Of a DNA stretch of 64,000 nucleotides, positions 8,099 to 16,214 are shown one piece after another. Every line of letters begins with the position of its first letter. The first letter of the stretch is position 1. A program made the position numbers and the translations under genes. Under the pieces are notes generated by a model. It was not told where the DNA came from. It did no database searches and saw nothing but the letters and a program-made list of their open reading frames with translations. This DNA comes from an uncultured Clostridia bacterium (GTDB taxonomy: Bacteria; Bacillota; Clostridia; Oscillospirales; Acutalibacteraceae): contig CALAEV010000041.1 of assembly GCA_937892525.1 (NCBI GenBank), forward strand, positions 1 to 64,000. The letters run 5' to 3'.

Positions 8099-9057
8099 TT
8101 CTTTTGCCTCATTTCCTGCTTTTCATAAGCTTTGATAATATCCTGAACAAGACGGTGTCTTACCACATCTTTTTCTGTAAATACATTTATTGCAATATCG
8201 TCAATACCTTTTAAGATTTTCATTGCCTCAACAAGGCCTGATTTTTTACCATCTGGCAAGTCAATTTGTGTAACGTCACCTGTTACAACGATTTTTGAGT
8301 TAAAACCAAGACGAGTTAAAAACATTTTCATTTGTTCGCGTGTTGTATTCTGTGCTTCGTCAAGAATAATAAAACTGTCGTCAAGAGTACGACCACGCAT
8401 ATAAGCAAGAGGTGCTACTTCAATACTGCCACGCTCCTGATAACGCTGAAAGCTTTCAGCACCGAGCATATCAAAAAGCGCATCATATAAAGGTCTTAAA
8501 TATGGGTCAACTTTCTGTTGTAAATCACCAGGGAGAAAGCCCAATTTTTCGCCTGCTTCAACTGCAGGACGAGTTAAGATAATACGGTTTACTTCTTTTG
8601 CACGAAATGCGTTTACTGCCATAGCAACTGCAAGGTAGGTTTTGCCTGTGCCTGCAGGACCAGCGCCGAGGGTTATTGTATTATTCTTTATACATTCAAG
8701 GTATTTTTTCTGACCAAGTGTTTTAGGTTTTATAGGTTTGCCTTTTGCAGTAATACAAACGCAATCGCCTGTCATTTCGCAAAGTTTATCTTCATTACCC
8801 TCATTGACAAGAGAAAGCACGTAACGAACATTCTGCTCTGACAACGCTTCGCCACGATTTATGAGAGTAAGCAATCCGTTAATAGCCCTTACTGCTTTTG
8901 AAACATTTTCAGCATCACCGTTGACCTTGATTTCAGAGCCACGACTTATTACCTTAACATTATAGTTAGACTCAATAAGTCTTATATTTTCATCGAAACT
9001 ACCAAACAGACTTACTGTTTGCTCCATTCTGTCAACGTTAATTACTTGTTCAAACAA
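8095..9057 (-). CDS. phoH: PhoH family ATPase
   Basis: PhoH-like P-loop ATPase, probably an RNA-acting enzyme linked to YbeY. About 320 residues: an N-terminal KH-like region, then Walker A GPAGTGKT (about 133-140), TRPAVEAGEKLGFLPGD, and Walker B FIILDEAQN followed by TRLGFNSKIVVTGD. The frame extends to a GTG at 9066, but that codon abuts its AGAGG; the TTG at 9057 has AGAGG 8 bases before it, so I use it. The start is uncertain by three codons. Confidence 0.95.
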   Translation of the reverse strand: MFEQVINVDRMEQTVSLFGSFDENIRLIESNYNVKVISRGSEIKVNGDAENVSKAVRAINGLLTLINRGEALSEQNVRYVLSLVNEGNEDKLCEMTGDCVCITAKGKPIKPKTLGQKKYLECIKNNTITLGAGPAGTGKTYLAVAMAVNAFRAKEVNRIILTRPAVEAGEKLGFLPGDLQQKVDPYLRPLYDALFDMLGAESFQRYQERGSIEVAPLAYMRGRTLDDSFIILDEAQNTTREQMKMFLTRLGFNSKIVVTGDVTQIDLPDGKKSGLVEAMKILKGIDDIAINVFTEKDVVRHRLVQDIIKAYEKQEMRQKK

Positions 9058-9104
9058 CCTTTTCACCTCTTATAGTCATTATCCAACATATTTTAGCACA
9101 TTTT

Positions 9105-10283
9105 TTATTGGATGTCATCAGTTTTTTCAACATAAATTTCCTGTAAAGTACCAATTTCTTGCTCACATTGGGCAGAAATCTCATATTGTATTGCATTTTC
9201 CGTTGCTTGCTCTACTGTTTTTGAATTTCGAATTTCGCTATATTCTAAAAGTTCACGGACATAGAGCGCATTACTGAAAAGTGCAATTTTTTCTTCTATT
9301 GATACATCTAAAATTGCTTTTTCTTCAGAAATACCAGCACCGTACTGTGTTATTATTCCCACAGGTAAGAGATTTTTATCACTTTCTATAAAAGAATTAT
9401 GCTCTGTAAAATAACCATCTTTCAGCATTGTACCTAATGGAATTTTTAACCCAAAGAAAAATATAAGATTTCGTGTTTTTTCGTTTTTAATATTGTAAAT
9501 TGAAAAATCGGTGTTAGATGATATTTTTTTCTTTTTTACAAGTGCTTTTACATAACCATCTGCGTGGATTGTTTTTTCTGTACCGTCTTTATGAGTGATA
9601 ACTCCACTAATAAGTAAATCACCTTTTGTTACTGCAGAACCTGGTTTAACCTCTTCGTTACCGTAAAGCACATCTATACTTAATATGACGCCATCTTCAC
9701 TTGCTATTACATTGGTGGGTTTTGACGCATCATAAATTGTTGGGGCTTCGGTTTTTTCACGGACTTCAATTACCACAACAGAGCCTTTCATATTGACACT
9801 TACCCACGAAAGACTTTCAATTTCACTCATAACGGCAGATGCTACTTCATCATTATCAATGGACAAAATAGGAACACCTACCCTGACACCATATTTTTCA
9901 AATGTTGATAATATAACATCTTCTTCAAGAGTTGTGTTACCTACAACAGACACACTCCACACAAGCTGGGTAAGAATAGATAAAATTATTACTGCTATTA
10001 CTATACCTGCAATAATACCTATACGAGTTTTGTGTTTTCTTAAAAAATATTTTAAGCCAACTTTATCTGTTGAGATTACACGCATACCTGATTTTCGTGC
10101 AACGGTATGTAGTGAGAGATAGCCTTGCACCGTTGTACTTGCAGTAATATTATTGTTGATATTACGCACATTCCACAAGGGAATCCCCTCTTTTGTGCAA
10201 AGATTTATAAATCTGTCAGGGAAGCCACCGAATGCCCTAAAATTTATGTAACCAAACAAGTATCTTAAAAACTGAATAATCAA
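9105..10283 (-). CDS. yqfD: Sporulation protein YqfD
   Basis: 392-residue membrane-anchored protein of the YqfD family, found with YqfC in endospore-forming Firmicutes. One transmembrane helix (about 92-112) separates an N-terminal cytosolic region from a large extracytoplasmic part with a POTRA-like segment after the helix. It starts at a TTG behind AAGGAG with 8-base spacing; the nearby ATG meets a stop after two codons. Upstream neighbour yqfC is 12 bases away. Its presence suggests a spore-forming ancestry. The biochemical role is not established. Confidence 0.92.
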   Translation of the reverse strand: MIIQFLRYLFGYINFRAFGGFPDRFINLCTKEGIPLWNVRNINNNITASTTVQGYLSLHTVARKSGMRVISTDKVGLKYFLRKHKTRIGIIAGIVIAVIILSILTQLVWSVSVVGNTTLEEDVILSTFEKYGVRVGVPILSIDNDEVASAVMSEIESLSWVSVNMKGSVVVIEVREKTEAPTIYDASKPTNVIASEDGVILSIDVLYGNEEVKPGSAVTKGDLLISGVITHKDGTEKTIHADGYVKALVKKKKISSNTDFSIYNIKNEKTRNLIFFFGLKIPLGTMLKDGYFTEHNSFIESDKNLLPVGIITQYGAGISEEKAILDVSIEEKIALFSNALYVRELLEYSEIRNSKTVEQATENAIQYEISAQCEQEIGTLQEIYVEKTDDIQ

Positions 10284-10295
10284 CGCATATTCTCC

Positions 10296-10553
10296 TTATG
10301 ATACAAAACTTATTTCTGCAAATTTACCACGAATAACTGCCACGCCACCGTCAAATGACTCTATAATCATATTATCCCCTACAAGACACAAAACAAGCTC
10401 ACCTATATTGAGTTTTATAAGATTTTCACCATACTCAATAACGCCTTTACAACCGTCAACTATAATTTCACGGTTCCCAATCATTTCGATTTTGGCTTCG
10501 TTCAATATCATATCAGGAAGTTGCAATTTTCGTTCTTTTTTCTTTCGCGCCAC
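10296..10553 (-). CDS. yqfC: Sporulation protein YqfC
   Basis: 85-residue YqfC family protein with a basic start (MARKKKERKLQLPDMI), a beta-rich core (EIIVDGCKGVIEYGENLIKL) and a conserved IRGKF near the end. YqfC and YqfD are encoded together in spore formers, and yqfC belongs to the mother-cell sporulation regulon in Bacillus (family knowledge). The start is a GTG with GAGGTG upstream. It is the first gene of the minus-strand run down to recO and is divergent from ylbJ. A CATATAAT element upstream resembles a sigma-E -10, but I could not find a convincing -35. Confidence 0.9.
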   Translation of the reverse strand: MARKKKERKLQLPDMILNEAKIEMIGNREIIVDGCKGVIEYGENLIKLNIGELVLCLVGDNMIIESFDGGVAVIRGKFAEISFVS

Positions 10554-10634
10554 AAAAACACCTCACTTATATTGGATTATATGAAAATAAATCATTATTA
10601 AGTCATAAAAACAATATAATTTATTGGTGAGATT

Positions 10635-11684
10635 ATGGTTGTGATTAAATTTAGAAAAAGTATTTTTCAGATTGGTATGGTTTTACTGTGCCTTGTATTT
10701 ATGTTTAAGTTTCCCAGAACTGTAACAAGTGGTGTTACGGAAGGACTTAAGATGTGTTTCTACATAATTTTGCCATCACTTTTTCCGTTTATGGTGCTTT
10801 CAACATACATAATCAAATCAAACATTTTTGAGTTTGCATATAAGTTCCTTTCTCCTGTTTCAAGGCTTTTATTTCGTCAACCTGCGTGTACTGTACCTGT
10901 AATTATTATGTCTATGATTGGTGGTTTTCCTGTTGGTATTAAAATGGTAGGTAATCTGTTAAGAGAAAACTCCATAACTAAAAAGCAAGCACAACGATTG
11001 TGTATTTTTTGTATGAATGGTGGACCTGCATTTATAATTACTGCTGTTGGTGTTAATATGCTAGGCAGTATAAAAGCAGGGGTAATTATGTTTGTTTCAC
11101 TTTGCTTATCTTCACTAATTATTGGTATTTTTACAAGATTTTTAGGTGATAAAAATGAGTTAAATGAGCATACACAAAAGCCCAATACACTTGTATCGTT
11201 ATCTTCGGCTGTATCTGACGCATTACAATCGGTACTTGGTATTTGCGCATGGGTAGTAATTTTTAGTGCAATCACAAATTGCCTTAAAATCTGCATAGAC
11301 AATGAGAGTATATATACTGCGATTTCATCATTTCTTGAGGTGACTAACGGATGTGTTATGTTAGCAGGTAAAATGCCTGTACCTGTTATTACTGCTATAA
11401 TTGGTTTTAGTGGTGTTTGTGTTCATTGTCAGGTGATTTCTGAATTAAAAGAATGTGGAGTTAAGTATTCACATTTTTTTGTATGCAGAGTGCTTAATGG
11501 TGCAGTTGCGTCGTTTGTATCTTATTTATTGTTAATTGTTTTTCCTGTAGAAATTGATGTTTTTGCATCTGCACAGAATATGACGGTTGCAACATTTTCG
11601 GTGTCACTACCTGCGTTTTTCACTTTTGCAATTATGTGTATAATTATGATTTTGGATATTGATAGGAAGAAAAAAGTGTGGTAA
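10635..11684 (+). CDS. ylbJ: Sporulation integral membrane protein YlbJ
   Basis: 349-residue multi-pass membrane protein of the YlbJ family, required for spore cortex or late sporulation in Bacillus. About eight hydrophobic segments are visible, with two gate-like motifs conserved in the family: PSLFPFMVLS near 50 and GGFPVG near 95. It is divergent from yqfC, so two sporulation genes share the 81-base intergenic region. A GGTGAG ribosome binding site precedes the ATG. Confidence 0.93.
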   Translation: MVVIKFRKSIFQIGMVLLCLVFMFKFPRTVTSGVTEGLKMCFYIILPSLFPFMVLSTYIIKSNIFEFAYKFLSPVSRLLFRQPACTVPVIIMSMIGGFPVGIKMVGNLLRENSITKKQAQRLCIFCMNGGPAFIITAVGVNMLGSIKAGVIMFVSLCLSSLIIGIFTRFLGDKNELNEHTQKPNTLVSLSSAVSDALQSVLGICAWVVIFSAITNCLKICIDNESIYTAISSFLEVTNGCVMLAGKMPVPVITAIIGFSGVCVHCQVISELKECGVKYSHFFVCRVLNGAVASFVSYLLLIVFPVEIDVFASAQNMTVATFSVSLPAFFTFAIMCIIMILDIDRKKKVW

Positions 11685-11709
11685 AATCATTTCGTAATTA
11701 TTAATTCAT

Positions 11710-11731
11710 GGGTCGTCGAGGACGCCGACCC
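11710..11731. repeat. Hairpin repeat unit with GGGTCG/CGACCC arms
   Basis: Imperfect palindrome between ylbJ and the next gene: 6-bp arms GGGTCG/CGACCC, an inner CG/CG pair and an AGGA loop, flanked by CCTACG. G+C-rich in an AT-rich setting. It resembles other hairpins in this window that carry a CCCTA edge (13266, 41624, 42293) and may belong to a genome-wide palindromic repeat family. Confidence 0.5.
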
Positions 11732-11752
11732 CTACGAAGATTGGTGTTAATT

Positions 11753-11968
11753 ATGAAAAAGTTGTTGAATAAAAAAGAAATCTCCCCATCCTGCTCATAC
11801 TGTGCACACGGAAAACTTTCGCCTGACGGAGAAACTGTGCTTTGCAAGAAAAAGGGAGTTGTTGAAAAGGATTTTGCTTGTAGAAAATTCGATTATGATG
11901 TACTTAAAAGGCAACCAAAAAGACCTATTGAATTAGAAAAATATAACCCTGAAGATTTTAAGTTGTGA
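11753..11968 (+). CDS. Small four-cysteine protein downstream of ylbJ
   Basis: Unrecognised 71-residue protein with four cysteines in a CxxC...C...C arrangement (CSYCAHGKLSPDG, then LCKKKG and FACRKF), suggesting a small metal-binding fold. The C-terminus is basic then acidic (DVLKRQPKRP...). The frame could extend to an ATG at 11708, but those codons read through the hairpin repeat and look like noise, so I prefer the ATG at 11753. It is followed by a strong terminator. Its function cannot be inferred; position suggests co-transcription with ylbJ. Confidence 0.7.
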   Translation: MKKLLNKKEISPSCSYCAHGKLSPDGETVLCKKKGVVEKDFACRKFDYDVLKRQPKRPIELEKYNPEDFKL

Positions 11969-11974
11969 GATACG

Positions 11975-12010
11975 AAAACCCCCGTACAGATTGTACGGGG
12001 GTTAGTTTTT
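11975..12010. terminator. Bidirectional terminator
   Basis: The stem AACCCCCGTAC / GTACGGGGGTT is flanked by AAAA on the left and TTTTT on the right, so it can serve both the small Cys gene (plus) and the membrane protein gene ending at 12009 (minus). Confidence 0.88.
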
Positions 12011-13205
12011 ATTCTGTTACAAGTTCAACGGAGTTTAAGATTTTATATGCTTCGTCAGAATCAGTCTTTGGAACTATTGTTGATATTCTGTATGAAGTAT
12101 TAAGGTCATCATGTGCATACGCATCAAGAAATACAATTAAAGTGTTGTTTAACTCATTTTCCATAATTGAAATTCTCCCTTTATATGTAGAAGTTTCAAC
12201 ATCATACACTTCAGTAACAGCACCAACCATAACTACTCTACTACTTAACATTGAGTAATACAAAACGAGTTCTTCTGGGTCAAAATAATTGATATCATCA
12301 TTATAATAATCCATAGACCACATAAGTTTGTTCCAATTATAATCTGAATCTATACGAAAACCAAATTTCTTTTCACAAGCATCGCCAATTTTTTCATCAA
12401 AATCAGTAAACATAGTACCATCGTAAAATTCTTTGTCTATTATAATTCTTTTCAAACTGTCTTCAACCTTATAATCATACACTATCATTGAGCTTTCTTC
12501 TCCACCATAATCTGGGTTCACATATTTTGCATACCCTCCTGGCAGACTTAATCTAAAATAACCAGCTTCAATAGTTGTATAATCACCTTCTAACTTTAAG
12601 TTTTGCTTATCGTAAGGTTTCATAACAACGCTAAGTTCTTTTTTATATTCTCCACTTTCAATAGTATTTTGAATATATTTTGCTAATATATAACGATTTC
12701 CTATTTTTTCACAAGCAAAATAAACATTGATTCCAATTACAATACACACTATATATATCAATACATTTCCAACAGTAGCTGATACTTGTGCTTTCTTGCT
12801 TGCTTCTTTATATTCTGTTCGAAGTGCTTTCATTGATTCTTTATGCAAAGCATCTGCTTTATGAGGAAAAGCGCCTAAAACATATTTTGAGCCATTCTTT
12901 AACTTGATTTTAATTTCATAGAACTCACCACGAGCAACTGTCAAAGATTCAATATCATCAGTTTTGCTATATGTAAATACGCTTTCTTTATCAATATAGC
13001 AATTTTTCTTTTTGCCTTTTATTGCAATAAGTTGTATATATTCAGGTGTATTGTTAAAAATGTATGCCAATACATCCTTTTTGTTTTTACTGCCATTTTT
13101 AGTTATAAACCATTGAGTCGGCTCAACGCCATTGGTTTCAGTTAAAAAGGCGAATATTTCATCATTACTGATTTTAATCTTGTATCTACGTGTTAAATTT
13201 GTCAT
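12009..13205 (-). CDS. Membrane-anchored protein of unknown function
   Basis: Not recognised. The 398-residue protein has an N-terminal cytosolic region of about 140 residues, with a PH-like beta-rich look (FYEIKIKLKNGSKYVLGAFPHKADALH), a single transmembrane helix (about 144-164) and an extracytoplasmic region of about 230 residues rich in Tyr, Asp and Glu. No catalytic motif is seen. A TTG two codons upstream is in frame, but the ATG at 13205 has GGGGG 7 bases before it. It is alone between terminators. Confidence 0.7.
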   Translation of the reverse strand: MTNLTRRYKIKISNDEIFAFLTETNGVEPTQWFITKNGSKNKKDVLAYIFNNTPEYIQLIAIKGKKKNCYIDKESVFTYSKTDDIESLTVARGEFYEIKIKLKNGSKYVLGAFPHKADALHKESMKALRTEYKEASKKAQVSATVGNVLIYIVCIVIGINVYFACEKIGNRYILAKYIQNTIESGEYKKELSVVMKPYDKQNLKLEGDYTTIEAGYFRLSLPGGYAKYVNPDYGGEESSMIVYDYKVEDSLKRIIIDKEFYDGTMFTDFDEKIGDACEKKFGFRIDSDYNWNKLMWSMDYYNDDINYFDPEELVLYYSMLSSRVVMVGAVTEVYDVETSTYKGRISIMENELNNTLIVFLDAYAHDDLNTSYRISTIVPKTDSDEAYKILNSVELVTE

Positions 13206-13257
13206 ATTCAATCCCCCTTTTCACAAGTTTATGATAGCACAGATATAGTTGAAATGC

Positions 13258-13297
13258 AATAAAATTATAGGGGCAGACAAGAATGTCTACCCCTATA
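13258..13297 (-). terminator. Terminator after the Ig-like surface protein gene
   Basis: A 14-bp stem with one mismatch (TATAGGGG at the base) around a 4-base loop is followed on the minus strand by ATTTTATT. The stem edges read CCCCTATA, like the other CCCTA hairpins in this window. Confidence 0.75.
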
Positions 13298-13311
13298 GTT
13301 ATATGGTCAGT

Positions 13312-14334
13312 TTAGTTTTCTTTCTTTGATGGGATGAGGGCGATGCCAAATCCTGATGCAAGAGCAATTACTGCTGATGCAACTACTGACACGCCACCGT
13401 CTGTATTTGGAATTACAGGGTTTTTGTTATCGTTTTTATCTGTGTCAGGTTTTGTATTGTTATTTTCGTTGCTTGTATCATTATTTGTGTCGTTATTGTT
13501 ATCATTATCATTTGCTGATACAACATTAACTACAAACTCTGCTTCTGCACCCATTACGCTTACTACGAATGTGTTTTCGCCCTCTGTAACTTCGTCAACC
13601 TGTTCAACATAAATTGGATATTCTTCGCCGTTATATGTGATATAATCTTCATCACTTGTAACGGTTTGTGTTGTACCATCTTTGAAAGTTACAACAATTT
13701 CCATACCCTCTGTATCAAGATTAAGAATTGTATCAAAATCTGCAAATACAATATCAAGAATCATTTCATAATATTCAGGGTTTTCTTCATAAAATGCTTT
13801 CATTTCTTCAAATGTCATACCCATATCGTTAAGCATTTCGTCCATTGTTTCAGGGTCTGACTCATAGAGATAATCAAGTGTGAAGTTATCTCTTGTGAAT
13901 ACATCCTCTTCAATATCATACTCTGTTTTTGTTGGCATTTTTGTAACTTCAACAGAGTCAACCGGAGATTCTTCAACTGTTACTGTATAAGTTGTTTCAA
14001 GGTATGTGTCGTAATCGTCTGTGCCGTAAAATTCAACGATTGCTTCATTTTCGCCGATAACATAGTCAACAACATACATATCAACATAAGAATACTCGTC
14101 AACTGTGATTGTCTCTTTTGAACCGTCGTCAAATGTTACTTCAAGCACCATACCGGTAGCGTCACACCAGATTTCGTTTTCGTAGCTGTCAAGACCCTCA
14201 TAGTAAACTGTTTTGTCAGGTCCTGAAATAACAGCAATTGATTCTGCCTCTGCTGCAAATGCTGAAACTGTTGCCATTGCAACCACAAGTGCCACTACAA
14301 GTAATGTACTTATTGCTTTTGTGAATTTTTTCAT
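13312..14334 (-). CDS. Secreted surface protein with bacterial Ig-like regions and C-terminal anchor
   Basis: 340-residue exported protein with a signal peptide (about 1-27, cleavage near AFAAEAE). Two Ig-like (Big_3-type) regions contain paired phrases such as VTFDDGSKETITVDE and VTFKDGTTQTVTSDE, the hallmark of these adhesion-type modules. A helical acidic insert (EEMKAFYEENPEYYEM) lies between them. Then come an Asn/Asp-rich linker and a C-terminal IPNTDGG, a hydrophobic helix and a basic tail (PSKKEN). This layout resembles a sortase sorting signal, but IPNTDG is not the canonical LPXTG. Strong GGAGG site before the ATG. Exact role unknown. Confidence 0.8.
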   Translation of the reverse strand: MKKFTKAISTLLVVALVVAMATVSAFAAEAESIAVISGPDKTVYYEGLDSYENEIWCDATGMVLEVTFDDGSKETITVDEYSYVDMYVVDYVIGENEAIVEFYGTDDYDTYLETTYTVTVEESPVDSVEVTKMPTKTEYDIEEDVFTRDNFTLDYLYESDPETMDEMLNDMGMTFEEMKAFYEENPEYYEMILDIVFADFDTILNLDTEGMEIVVTFKDGTTQTVTSDEDYITYNGEEYPIYVEQVDEVTEGENTFVVSVMGAEAEFVVNVVSANDNDNNNDTNNDTSNENNNTKPDTDKNDNKNPVIPNTDGGVSVVASAVIALASGFGIALIPSKKEN

Positions 14335-14624
14335 AATAATCCTCCTATAATTAAAACAAAAATATTTTGTTTAAATATATACTATATTATTGACTCATAA
14401 AAACAAGCCGAAATGTAAAAATGCCGAAAAATACTGTAAAATTGCAAGACTTTTTTTAAAATCATATATTTTTTATAGTTTATATTTCTTAACTATATAC
14501 ATTATATATCTTTATTTTGCTTATGTCAAGTTAAATATATCTTTTTAATACCTAATATTGATTGCTTTTTGAATTATAATGTTGTTAGAAAAAGGTAAAC
14601 GATAAGTTTTGGAGGTGTGCGCCA
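14335..14624. other. AT-rich divergent intergenic region
   Basis: 290 bases between the surface-protein gene and the XRE gene, the longest non-coding stretch in the window. It has long A/T runs, and a TATAAT at 14575-14580 lies before the XRE gene without a good -35. No open frame, tRNA, riboswitch-like structure or clear operator is seen. Confidence 0.6.
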
Positions 14625-14927
14625 ATGTATTATGAAGGTTTTTCAAAGAGACTTGCCGAGCTTCGTCAAGAAAAAGGCGTTTCAGCAAGAGATATGAGCT
14701 TGTCCTTAGGACAAAGTGAAAGTTATATTAACAAGATTGAAAACAATTACGCAATGCCATCTATGCAAGGTTTCTTTTATATTTGTGAATATTTAGGTAT
14801 TACTCCATCACAGTTTTTTAATGAAGAAGAAAAATACCCTATTATTATGAAAGAACTTGTAAACAACGCAAAGGGGCTTAATGACAAGCAGTTACAGTTA
14901 CTTACAGAGTTTATTAAGTCGTTATAA
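14625..14927 (+). CDS. XRE-family HTH transcriptional regulator
   Basis: 100-residue DNA-binding protein. An N-terminal Cro/C1-type helix-turn-helix (about 6-62: RLAELRQEKGVSARDMSLSLGQSESYINKIENNYAMPSMQGF) is followed by a short C-terminal helix (KGLNDKQLQLLTEFIKSL) that probably dimerises. No sensor domain. It is a single gene with an AGGTGT site before the ATG and a terminator after it, convergent with ftsZ. Target unknown; the divergent surface-protein gene is a possible candidate by position only. Confidence 0.88.
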   Translation: MYYEGFSKRLAELRQEKGVSARDMSLSLGQSESYINKIENNYAMPSMQGFFYICEYLGITPSQFFNEEEKYPIIMKELVNNAKGLNDKQLQLLTEFIKSL

Positions 14928-14944
14928 AAATATCATAAAGGGCA

Positions 14945-14983
14945 TAAAAAAACTCTCGACTTTCGTCGAGAGTTAATTTTTTG
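14945..14983. terminator. Bidirectional terminator between the XRE gene and ftsZ
   Basis: Perfect stem AACTCTCGAC / GTCGAGAGTT with a TTTC loop; a T run follows on the plus strand and an A run precedes it, so it can terminate both converging genes. Confidence 0.9.
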
Positions 14984-14991
14984 TTATTTAA

Positions 14992-16068
14992 TTATTTTCT
15001 GCTTTTGAAAAGGTCAAGAATGTCCATTTCATCGTCAGCACCGTAGTTGCCACCGTTTGAGCTAATATCTTCCATAGCGCCGTTGTAGAAAGGTTTCTTT
15101 GCAACGCCGTTTGAATCAAGACCGAAGCCTGTTGCAATAACAGTAACAATCATTTCGTCATCAAGTTTTTCATCGAATGCAACACCGAAGATGATGTTTG
15201 CATCTTCATCAGCCTGTGCACGAACGATACCTGCTGCAGTGTCAACATCTTCAAGAGTGATGTCAGGAGATGCTGTGATGCTGATAATAACGCCCTTAGC
15301 ACCTGAAATTGTTGTTTCAAGAAGTGGGCTTGAAATAGCTGAGTTTGCAGCCTGTTCTGCCTTATCTTTACCACTTGCACGGCCAATACCCATGTGAGCG
15401 TGGCCAGCGTCTTTCATAACTGCTGTAACGTCAGCAAAGTCAAGGTTAATGAATGCAGGCATTGTAATAAGGTCTGTAACTGAATTTACGCCCTGACGAA
15501 GAACATCATCAGCAATACCGAAAGCGTTTGCAAATGTGATTTTCTGGTCAGAAACATATTTAAGTCTTTCGTTAGGGATAACGATAAGAGAGTCAACATG
15601 CTGTGCAAGTTCTGCGATACCAGCTTCAGCCTGTTTCATTCTGTGTGAACCTTCAAATGCGAAAGGCTTTGTAACAATACCAACTGTAAGAATACCTTTG
15701 CCTTTTGCGATTTCAGCAATAATTGGAGCTGCACCTGTACCTGTGCCGCCACCCATACCAGCTGTGATGAATACCATTTGTGCATCGTCAAGTGCTTCAA
15801 CGATTGAATCACGGCTTTCTTCAGCTGACTTCTGGCCAACTTCAGGTTTTGCACCTGCGCCACGGCCTGATGTTACTTTTTCACCAATTGGAATTGGTTT
15901 TGCGAGTGAACGAGCAAGTGCCTGCTTATCTGTATTAACTGCGATAAGTTCAACACCTGAAATACCAGCCTTAGCCATACGGTCAACTGCGTTACCGCCA
16001 CCGCCACCAACGCCGATTACTTTAATGTTTGCAATGTCCTGATACTGATTATCAATTTCGAATGCCAT
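14992..16068 (-). CDS. ftsZ: Cell division GTPase FtsZ
   Basis: Tubulin-like GTPase that forms the Z ring. 358 residues: N-terminal IKVIGVGGGGGNAVDRM, tubulin signature GMGGGTGTGAAP at 104-115, the T7-type NLDFADV loop, and a C-terminal peptide ending DEMDILDLFKSRK that should bind division partners. The C-terminal linker is short, so the protein is smaller than many homologues. Strong AGGAGG site. It is 146 bases downstream of ftsQ; ftsA, which commonly precedes ftsZ, is absent here. Confidence 0.98.
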   Translation of the reverse strand: MAFEIDNQYQDIANIKVIGVGGGGGNAVDRMAKAGISGVELIAVNTDKQALARSLAKPIPIGEKVTSGRGAGAKPEVGQKSAEESRDSIVEALDDAQMVFITAGMGGGTGTGAAPIIAEIAKGKGILTVGIVTKPFAFEGSHRMKQAEAGIAELAQHVDSLIVIPNERLKYVSDQKITFANAFGIADDVLRQGVNSVTDLITMPAFINLDFADVTAVMKDAGHAHMGIGRASGKDKAEQAANSAISSPLLETTISGAKGVIISITASPDITLEDVDTAAGIVRAQADEDANIIFGVAFDEKLDDEMIVTVIATGFGLDSNGVAKKPFYNGAMEDISSNGGNYGADDEMDILDLFKSRK

Positions 16069-16214
16069 GTTTAAACATCCTCCTATGTATAGAAAATTTC
16101 ACACCTATTGATTATATAATTACAGTTTATTTTATCACCAACTTGAAATAAATGCAATACATAATTTATAGATTTTTTTATTTTTTTATAGTTTTTCAAC
16201 TATTTTTTACGTTT

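Noticed and set aside
10554..10634. Sigma-E promoters facing yqfC and ylbJ
   Set aside because: CATATAAT-like -10 elements exist but the -35 elements are unconvincing, so no feature is called.
11708..11752. Longer N-terminus for the four-cysteine protein
   Set aside because: The added codons read through the GGGTCG hairpin and give Arg-rich noise; the ATG at 11753 is more credible.
13334..13612. Plus-strand open frames opposite the Asn/Thr/Ser-rich parts of the surface protein and lipoprotein genes
   Set aside because: They come from low-complexity codons on the other strand, with no ribosome binding site.
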